From the NCBI RefSeq assembly GCF_019039055.1, contig NZ_JAHOPB010000002.1:558001-622000 (forward strand): a DNA stretch of 64,000 nucleotides. Direction: 5' to 3'. The notes under the pieces are model-generated. The model saw only the letters and a list, made by a program, of their open reading frames with translations. It was not told the DNA's origin and searched no databases. Below are positions 59,150-64,000 of this stretch, piece after piece. How positions within the stretch are numbered: the stretch's first letter is position 1; each line of letters starts with the position of its first letter. Both the position numbers and the translations under genes were made by a program. The stretch is from Reyranella humidisoli. GTDB taxonomy: Bacteria > Pseudomonadota > Alphaproteobacteria > Reyranellales > Reyranellaceae.

Positions 59150-59956
59150 ATGGACCTGACGCTGATCTGGAAGGCGCTGTTGATCGGCGTTGTCGAAGGT
59201 CTCACCGAGTTCCTGCCCGTCTCCTCGACAGGCCATATCATCCTCGCCGAGGAGGTGCTCCACTTCCAGGGGCCGCCCGGCAAGGTCTTCGAAATCGTGA
59301 TCCAGCTCGGCGCGATCCTTGCGGTCTGCCTGCTCTATCGCGCGAAGATCTGGACCACGGTCGAAGGAGTCCTGCAGCGCGACAAGCGGGCCATTCGCTT
59401 CGCCACCGCCATCGCCGTGGCCTTTCTGCCGGCTGCCATCGTTGGCGTGGCGGCGCACAAATACATCAAGTCGGTGTTGTTCAGCCCGTGGGTGGTCGCC
59501 ATTGCGCTGATCGTCGGCGGTATCGCGATCCTGCTGATCGAGCGCTTTGCGCAGCGACCTCGCATCAAGACGCTGGATGACGTCGACCTCAAGACTGCTT
59601 TGTACATCGGCCTCTGCCAGTGCCTTGCGATGATCCCCGGCGTGTCGAGGGCGGGGGCCACCATCATGGGCGCGCGGGCTTTCCGCGTGGATCGTGCGAC
59701 GGCGGCCGAGTTCTCGTTCTTCCTGGCGATGCCCACGATGCTCGGGGCGACCGTTTACGATCTCTACAAGAACTGGTCGGCGCTGAGCTGGGAGCATGCC
59801 GGCATTATTGCGCTCGGCTTCGTTGCTGCATTCCTGTCCGCGATGCTCGTGGTCCGCGCCTTCGTGCGTTTCATCAGCCGCCACGGCTTCACCGTTTTCG
59901 CCTGGTACCGCATTGCAGTGGGCGCATTGGCGCTCACCCTATTGCTCATGCGTTGA
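59150..59956 (+). CDS. uppP: Undecaprenyl-diphosphatase (BacA/UppP)
   Basis: 268 residues, polytopic membrane protein. It recycles undecaprenyl pyrophosphate. Motifs: GVVEGLTEFLPVSSTGHIIL near residue 13 and the PGVSRAGATIMGARAFRVDRATAAEFSFFLAMP segment near 163 (fragments). Length is normal. It starts 3 nt after parC, so is likely transcribed with it. Confidence 0.96.
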   Translation: MDLTLIWKALLIGVVEGLTEFLPVSSTGHIILAEEVLHFQGPPGKVFEIVIQLGAILAVCLLYRAKIWTTVEGVLQRDKRAIRFATAIAVAFLPAAIVGVAAHKYIKSVLFSPWVVAIALIVGGIAILLIERFAQRPRIKTLDDVDLKTALYIGLCQCLAMIPGVSRAGATIMGARAFRVDRATAAEFSFFLAMPTMLGATVYDLYKNWSALSWEHAGIIALGFVAAFLSAMLVVRAFVRFISRHGFTVFAWYRIAVGALALTLLLMR

Positions 59957-60047
59957 ACCTTTCGCCCCTCCGCCCACGCATGTGATAAGCCGCGCAATTC
60001 GGGCGGCACTCGGTGCCGACCCGCAACACGCGTTCGGAGTAAATCGC

Positions 60048-61154
60048 ATGCAACGTCGTAAATTCATCCGCACGGCCGGCATCGGCACGGCTGCGGTCGC
60101 CGCCACCAGTACGCTGGCCGCACCGGCCATCGCGCAGTCGTCGCCCGAGTTGAAGTGGCGCATGGCGTCGAGCTTCCCGAAGGCTCTCGACACGATCTTC
60201 GGTTCGGGTGAACTGTTCACGAAATACGTGTCCGACGCGACAGACGGCAAGTTCCAGATCCGCTTGTTCGCCGCGGGTGAGATCGTCCCCGGCCTGCAGG
60301 TCGCCGACGCCGTGCAGAACGGCACCGTCGAGATGGGCCACACCGCGTCCTACTACTATGTCGGCAAGGACCTGACCTTCGCTCTGGACTGCGCCGTGCC
60401 GTTCGGACTGAACGCCCGCCAGCAGGATGCCTGGTGGAACTGGGGCGGTGGTCGTCAGGCGATGAACGAGTTCTTCAAGGACTACAACATCCACTCGATC
60501 CCGTGCGGCAACACGGGCGCGCAGATGGGCGGCTGGTTCCGCAAGGAAATCAAGACGGTCGACAACCTCAAGGGTCTGAAGTTCCGGGTCAGCGGCTTTG
60601 CGGGCGAAGTGCTCTCGAAGCTCGGCGTTGTGCCGCAGCAGATCGCCGGCGGCGATATCTATCCGGCGCTCGAGAAGGGCACGATCGACGCGGCGGAATG
60701 GGTCGGTCCGTACGACGACCAGAAGCTCGGCTTCAACAAGGTGGCGCCCCACTATTACTATCCCGGCTGGTGGGAAGCCGGTCCGCAGCTTTCGGCCTAC
60801 GTGAACCTCGCCAAGTGGGCGGAACTGCCGAAGTCGTATCAGGCGATCGTCGAGGCCGCCGCCGCCAAGGCACACACGTCGATGCTCTCCCAGTACGATG
60901 CGCAGAACCCGAAGGCGGTTCGCGAACTGGTGGCGTCCGGCACCAAGCTGCTGCCGTTCTCGCCCCAGATTCTCGAAGCGTGTTTCAACGCCACCAACGA
61001 CGTGTTCGCGCAGCTGAACGAGAAGAACCCGAAGTGGAAGAAGATCTTCGAGACGTGGAAGCCGTTCCGCGGCGAGGAGGTTCTCTGGTTCCGAGTGGCC
61101 GAGAACACGCTCGACAATTTCATGGCGCGTCAGTCGGCGGCCGGAAAGCTCTGA
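60048..61154 (+). CDS. TRAP transporter solute-binding protein, DctP/TakP-like (paralogue 1)
   Basis: 368 residues from the ATG at 60048, with GGAG 8 nt upstream. A Tat signal MQRRKFIRTAGIG leads to cleavage near AIAQS. Shared fold segments: KWRMASSFPKALDT, GEIVPGLQVADAVQNGTVEMGHTASYYY, the substrate-carboxylate Arg region QMGGWFRKEIK, and VVPQQIAGGDIYPALEKGTIDAAEWVGPYDD with YYYPGWWE. The TakP/lactate-type of TRAP SBPs binds 2-oxo or hydroxy acids; exact ligand is inferred. It is first of three tandem paralogues and ends with its own terminator. Confidence 0.93.
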   Translation: MQRRKFIRTAGIGTAAVAATSTLAAPAIAQSSPELKWRMASSFPKALDTIFGSGELFTKYVSDATDGKFQIRLFAAGEIVPGLQVADAVQNGTVEMGHTASYYYVGKDLTFALDCAVPFGLNARQQDAWWNWGGGRQAMNEFFKDYNIHSIPCGNTGAQMGGWFRKEIKTVDNLKGLKFRVSGFAGEVLSKLGVVPQQIAGGDIYPALEKGTIDAAEWVGPYDDQKLGFNKVAPHYYYPGWWEAGPQLSAYVNLAKWAELPKSYQAIVEAAAAKAHTSMLSQYDAQNPKAVRELVASGTKLLPFSPQILEACFNATNDVFAQLNEKNPKWKKIFETWKPFRGEEVLWFRVAENTLDNFMARQSAAGKL

Positions 61155-61178
61155 GGCGCGGCCTCCCGGATGGTACGG

Positions 61179-61207
61179 AAAACCCCGCTTCGGCGGGGTT
61201 TTCTTTG
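61179..61207 (+). terminator. Rho-independent terminator after TRAP paralogue 1
   Basis: Stem AAAACCCCGC (61179-61188), loop TTCG, GCGGGGTTTT (61193-61202), then CTTT to 61207. Strong stem and U tract, 24 nt after the stop. Confidence 0.92.
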
Positions 61208-61323
61208 GCTACAGCTCGCCCGCAACTGCTTTTCATCGACCTTGCGTCGTGCGATAACGCGGCACCAGAAGGTGGTTCGCGCTGCGGAAGTGCGTTCAGA
61301 AGACAGTTTAGGGAGATTACTCA

Positions 61324-62430
61324 ATGCAACGTCGCAAATTCTTGCGCACGGCCGGTGTCGGCGGCGCAACGGTCGCCGCTGCCGGCGTCCTGGCCGCTCC
61401 GGCGGTCGCCCAGTCGATGCCCGAAGTGAAGTGGCGCATGGCCTCGAGCTTCCCCAAGTCGCTCGACACGATCTATGGCGCGGGCGAGTACTTCGCCAAG
61501 CGCGTTGCGGCCCTCACCGACAACAAGTTCCAGATTCGTGTCTTCGCCGCCGGTGAAATCGTCCCCGGCCTGCAGGTCGTCGATGCCGTCCAGAACGAGA
61601 CGGTCGAGTGCGGCCACACTGCCTCCTACTACTATGTCGGCAAGGATCCGACCTTCGCCTTCGACACGGCACTGCCGTTCGGCCTCAATACCCGCCAGCA
61701 CAATGCGTGGGTCTATTTCGGTGGCGGTCTCGAGCTGATGCGGGACTTCTACAAGGAATACAAGATGACCTCCTTCCTGATGAGCCACACCGGCGCCCAG
61801 ATGGGCGGCTGGTGGCGCAAGGAGATCAAGACCGTCGACGACCTCAAGGGCGTGAAGATGCGCATCGGCGGTTTTGCCGGGCAGGTCATGTCGAAGCTCG
61901 GCGTGGTGCCGCAGCAGATCGCCGGCGGCGACATCTATCCCGCCCTGGAGAAGGGCACGATCGACGCGGCGGAATGGGTCGGTCCGTACGACGACCAGAA
62001 GCTCGGTTTCAACAAGGTCGCGCCGTATTATTACTACCCCGGCTGGTGGGAAGGCTGTGCGGCGCTCTCGCTCTACTGCGGCGACAAGGCGTTCGATGCT
62101 CTGCCGCCGATGTATAAGGAAGCGATCGCCGCCGCTGCGGCTGACGCGGTGAGCTGGTCGGTCGCCAAGTACGACGCCCAGAACCCGCGCGCGCTGCGCG
62201 AGCTGGTGGCGGCCGGCACCAAGTTCCTGCCGTTCCCGCAGGCGGTGATGGAGGCCTGCTACAATGCCTCCAACGAGCTCTACGCCGAGACCATCGCCAA
62301 GAACCCGAAGTTCAAGAAGGTCTTCGATTCTTGGAAGCCCTTCCGGAACGAGGAGGTTCTCTGGTTCCGCGTCGCCGAGAACACGTTCGACAACTTCATG
62401 GCGCGCCAGTCGGCTGCCAACAAGCTCTGA
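61324..62430 (+). CDS. TRAP transporter solute-binding protein, DctP/TakP-like (paralogue 2)
   Basis: 368 residues, GGGAG at 61311-61315 upstream. A Tat signal MQRRKFLRTAGVG precedes cleavage near AVAQS. It is the closest by eye to paralogue 1 and shares its architecture. Near the binding site it has QMGGWWRKEIK (Trp where the others have Phe) and WWEGCAALSLYCG, against WWEAGPQLSAYVN in paralogue 1, suggesting a different ligand. It has a private leader and a private terminator. Confidence 0.93.
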   Translation: MQRRKFLRTAGVGGATVAAAGVLAAPAVAQSMPEVKWRMASSFPKSLDTIYGAGEYFAKRVAALTDNKFQIRVFAAGEIVPGLQVVDAVQNETVECGHTASYYYVGKDPTFAFDTALPFGLNTRQHNAWVYFGGGLELMRDFYKEYKMTSFLMSHTGAQMGGWWRKEIKTVDDLKGVKMRIGGFAGQVMSKLGVVPQQIAGGDIYPALEKGTIDAAEWVGPYDDQKLGFNKVAPYYYYPGWWEGCAALSLYCGDKAFDALPPMYKEAIAAAAADAVSWSVAKYDAQNPRALRELVAAGTKFLPFPQAVMEACYNASNELYAETIAKNPKFKKVFDSWKPFRNEEVLWFRVAENTFDNFMARQSAANKL

Positions 62431-62450
62431 CCCCGGCTTCACGTCGGTTG

Positions 62451-62480
62451 AAAAGCCCCGCTTCGGCGGGGCTTTTTATT
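62451..62480 (+). terminator. Rho-independent terminator after TRAP paralogue 2
   Basis: Stem AAAAGCCCCGC (62451-62461), loop TTCG, GCGGGGCTTTTT (62466-62477), then ATT. Nearly the same hairpin as after paralogue 1, with the same TTCG loop. Confidence 0.93.
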
Positions 62481-62532
62481 GCCTGTCCCCGGCGCCGAGG
62501 CGCCGAACATTGCAGATATTTAAGGATTTTCC

Positions 62533-62569
62533 GGCATGCGGGAGCTTTTCAAAGCCATTATCGCATGCC
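62533..62569. promoter_or_regulatory. Nested inverted repeat in the leader of TRAP paralogue 3
   Basis: GGCATGCG (62533-62540) pairs with CGCATGCC (62562-62569); inside, GCTTT (62544-62548) pairs with AAAGC (62551-62555). It is 55 nt upstream of the paralogue 3 start in a 194-nt gap. It could be an operator or a structured leader; the other two paralogues lack it. Confidence 0.5.
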
Positions 62570-62624
62570 AGTGTTGCAACCGCTGAAGGGGGCCATGAAG
62601 GCTACCGTGGGAGGAACAAGGAAC

Positions 62625-63728
62625 ATGCAGCGTAGAAAATTCATCAGGACCGCAGGCGTAGGTGCCGCGGGTGTTGCGGCGGCGACCACGATCGCCGCGC
62701 CGGCCATTGCTCAGAGCATGCCGGAAGTGAAGTGGCGTCTGACGTCGAGCTTCCCCAAGTCGCTCGACACGCTCTACGGCGGCTCGGAACTTTTCGCCAA
62801 GATCGTCGGCGAAATGTCGGACGGCAAATTCCAGATCCGTCCCTTCGCCGCGGGCGAAATCGTCCCGGGTCTGCAGGTTGCCGATGCGGTGCAGAACGGA
62901 ACCGTCGAGGCCGGACAGACCGCGGCCTACTACTATTTCGGCAAGCATCCGAACTTCGTGTTCGAGACCGGCCTGCCGTTCTCGATGAACCAGCGCCAGT
63001 ATTATGCCTGGCTCGAGTTCGGCGGCGGTCATGAACTGATCAACGACTTCTACAAGGAGTACAACTTCCGCTCCTTCACCTTTGGCGGCACGGGCTGCCA
63101 GATGGGCGGCTGGTTCCGCAAGGAAATCAAGTCGATGGACGACATGAAGGGCCTGAAGTTCCGCGTCGGCGGCTTCGCCGGCCTGATCCTCACGCGCCTC
63201 GGCGTCGTGCCGCAGCAGATCGCCGGCGGCGACATCTATCCGGCGCTCGAGAAGGGTACGATCGACGCCTGCGAATGGGTCGGCCCGTACGACGATGAGA
63301 AGCTCGGGTTCAACAAGGTCGCCAAGTACTATTACTATCCGGGTTGGTGGGAAGGCGCGTCGGTCGGCTCGCTCTACATCAACAACGACGCGTGGGCGAA
63401 GCTGCCGAAGCCGTACCAGGCGATGGTCGAGGCCGCGGCTGGCCGCGTCACCTCGTGGATGGTGCCCAAGTACGATGCCGGCAATCCGCCCGCGCTGCGC
63501 CGCCTGGTGGCTGCCGGCACGGAGCTTCGGCCGTTCCCGCGCGCCGTGCTCGAGCCGTGCTTCCTCGAGGCCTACAAGTACTACGACGAACTCTCGGCCA
63601 AGGATCCGAAGTTCAAGAAGATCTACGACAACATGAAGGCCTTCCGCGCCGACGAGAACCTGTGGTTCCGCGTCGCCGAGAACACCTTCGACAACTTCAA
63701 CTTCTCGATGTCGGCGCAGGGCCGATAG
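62625..63728 (+). CDS. TRAP transporter solute-binding protein, DctP/TakP-like (paralogue 3)
   Basis: 367 residues from the ATG at 62625 (MQRRKFIRTAGVGAAG). Tat signal, cleavage near AIAQS. It has QMGGWFRKEIKSMDD, ACEWVGPYDDEKLGF and WWEGASVGSLYIN. The C-terminus ends NFSMSAQGR instead of MARQSAA.KL in the other two, so it is the most divergent. The leader contains an inverted repeat. A long upstream in-frame extension is spurious. It is followed by a terminator and convergent to a TRAP permease gene. Confidence 0.92.
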   Translation: MQRRKFIRTAGVGAAGVAAATTIAAPAIAQSMPEVKWRLTSSFPKSLDTLYGGSELFAKIVGEMSDGKFQIRPFAAGEIVPGLQVADAVQNGTVEAGQTAAYYYFGKHPNFVFETGLPFSMNQRQYYAWLEFGGGHELINDFYKEYNFRSFTFGGTGCQMGGWFRKEIKSMDDMKGLKFRVGGFAGLILTRLGVVPQQIAGGDIYPALEKGTIDACEWVGPYDDEKLGFNKVAKYYYYPGWWEGASVGSLYINNDAWAKLPKPYQAMVEAAAGRVTSWMVPKYDAGNPPALRRLVAAGTELRPFPRAVLEPCFLEAYKYYDELSAKDPKFKKIYDNMKAFRADENLWFRVAENTFDNFNFSMSAQGR

Positions 63729-63746
63729 AGAGAAGACCACAAAGAG

Positions 63747-63778
63747 AAAGCCCCGCCGGTTGGCGGGGCTTTTTTGTT
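63747..63778 (+). terminator. Rho-independent terminator after TRAP paralogue 3
   Basis: AAAGCCCCGCC (63747-63757), loop GGTT, GGCGGGGCTTTTTT (63762-63775), then GTT. The loop differs from the TTCG of the other two. It also faces the convergent permease gene and may serve it in the other direction. Confidence 0.92.
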
Positions 63779-63787
63779 GCCTTCGGC

Positions 63788-64000
63788 CTACTTGAAGACC
63801 GGTGGCGCCGTGTCTTCCGATGGCGGTGCCTGAAGCTCGATCGTCACCTTGCTGGGATCGACGCCGTGCGGCTTGTCGAGGAAGAAGGTCACGGTCTGCG
63901 GCACGAAGATCACGATCGCCACCATGATGAGCTGCAGGACCACCCAGGGGATCGCCCCCCAATAGATGTCCGAACTCTTCACTTCCTTGGGCGCCACGCT
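63788..64000 (-). CDS. TRAP transporter large permease, C-terminal end (partial)
   Basis: 70 codons ending at 63788; the reading frame continues beyond the window edge, and a GTG within it is not the true start. SVAPKEVKSSDIYWGAIPWVVLQLIMVAIVIFVPQ (parts) matches the last transmembrane helix of DctM-type permeases, where the GAIPW-type sequence and final hydrophobic helix are typical. It is convergent with the binding-protein trio, so likely the partner permease for one or more of them. The small permease (DctQ) would lie further on. Confidence 0.85.
   Translation of the reverse strand, partial: SVAPKEVKSSDIYWGAIPWVVLQLIMVAIVIFVPQTVTFFLDKPHGVDPSKVTIELQAPPSEDTAPPVFK

Overview
The window is ordinary chromosomal DNA from a GC-rich alphaproteobacterium. 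Pointers to the class are the ATP12-type F1-ATPase chaperone, the NadQ-type NAD repressor, the tlpA/argH/lysA/TIGR02302 neighbourhood, the pdxJ-acpS-lepB-rnc-era-recO block, and many Tat-exported TRAP/Bug solute-binding proteins. A Rhodospirillales or Reyranella-like organism is my guess from gene content; no rRNA is present to confirm it. Coding density is very high. No gene-free stretch exceeds about 270 nt, and the longest (37179-37444) holds a tRNA. I saw no insertion sequence, prophage, integrase, CRISPR array or rRNA; the only classically mobile-type module is a ParDE toxin-antitoxin pair.

Layout. 1-5.5 kb: end of a cobalamin adenosyltransferase, then etfB-etfA-hbd, an M81 peptidase and an OYE-family flavoenzyme (electron transfer and acyl-CoA metabolism). 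6-9 kb: nadA-nadC with their putative regulator nadQ and a palindromic operator. 9-17 kb: TlpA thioredoxin, argH, lysA, the low-complexity TIGR02302 membrane protein, hpt with a zinc-ribbon protein, and a PlsC acyltransferase. 17-24 kb: B12-dependent ribonucleotide reductase, a ketopantoate reductase homologue, a Bug-type binding protein, a DegP-like protease and rarA. 24-31 kb: L,D-transpeptidase, alpha/beta hydrolase, an RluC-type pseudouridine synthase, an AsmA-like protein, ATP12 and a PEP-mutase-superfamily enzyme. 31-37 kb: propionyl-CoA carboxylase pccB/pccA, acylphosphatase, parDE, lipB, tRNA-Leu. 37-46 kb: maeB-mgtE, isovaleryl-CoA dehydrogenase, a TetR regulator with an acyl-CoA synthetase, a molybdopterin oxidoreductase and glutathione peroxidase. 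46-59 kb: a uracil-DNA glycosylase/NYN pair, folK, rpoZ, rsh, pdxJ-acpS-lepB-rnc-era, phoD, recO, parC, uppP. 60-64 kb: three tandem paralogous TRAP solute-binding genes, each with its own terminator, facing the end of a TRAP permease gene.

Themes. Several loci serve branched-chain and propionyl-CoA catabolism (ivd, pccAB, acyl-CoA synthetase, hbd), with ETF as the natural electron acceptor for the acyl-CoA dehydrogenase. The B12 adenosyltransferase supplies the cofactor needed by NrdJ.

The most interesting non-coding signals are: two copies of a ~110-bp palindromic repeat with compensatory changes, both in convergent gaps; an inverted repeat wrapped around a TATAAT box directly abutting the rsh start codon; a ParDE promoter whose -35 lies in a perfect palindrome and whose predicted transcript is leaderless; a terminator wedged between tRNA-Leu and the maeB ribosome-binding site; and palindromic operators at nadA and at the TetR gene. 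I did not find a clear, previously undescribed multi-gene system.
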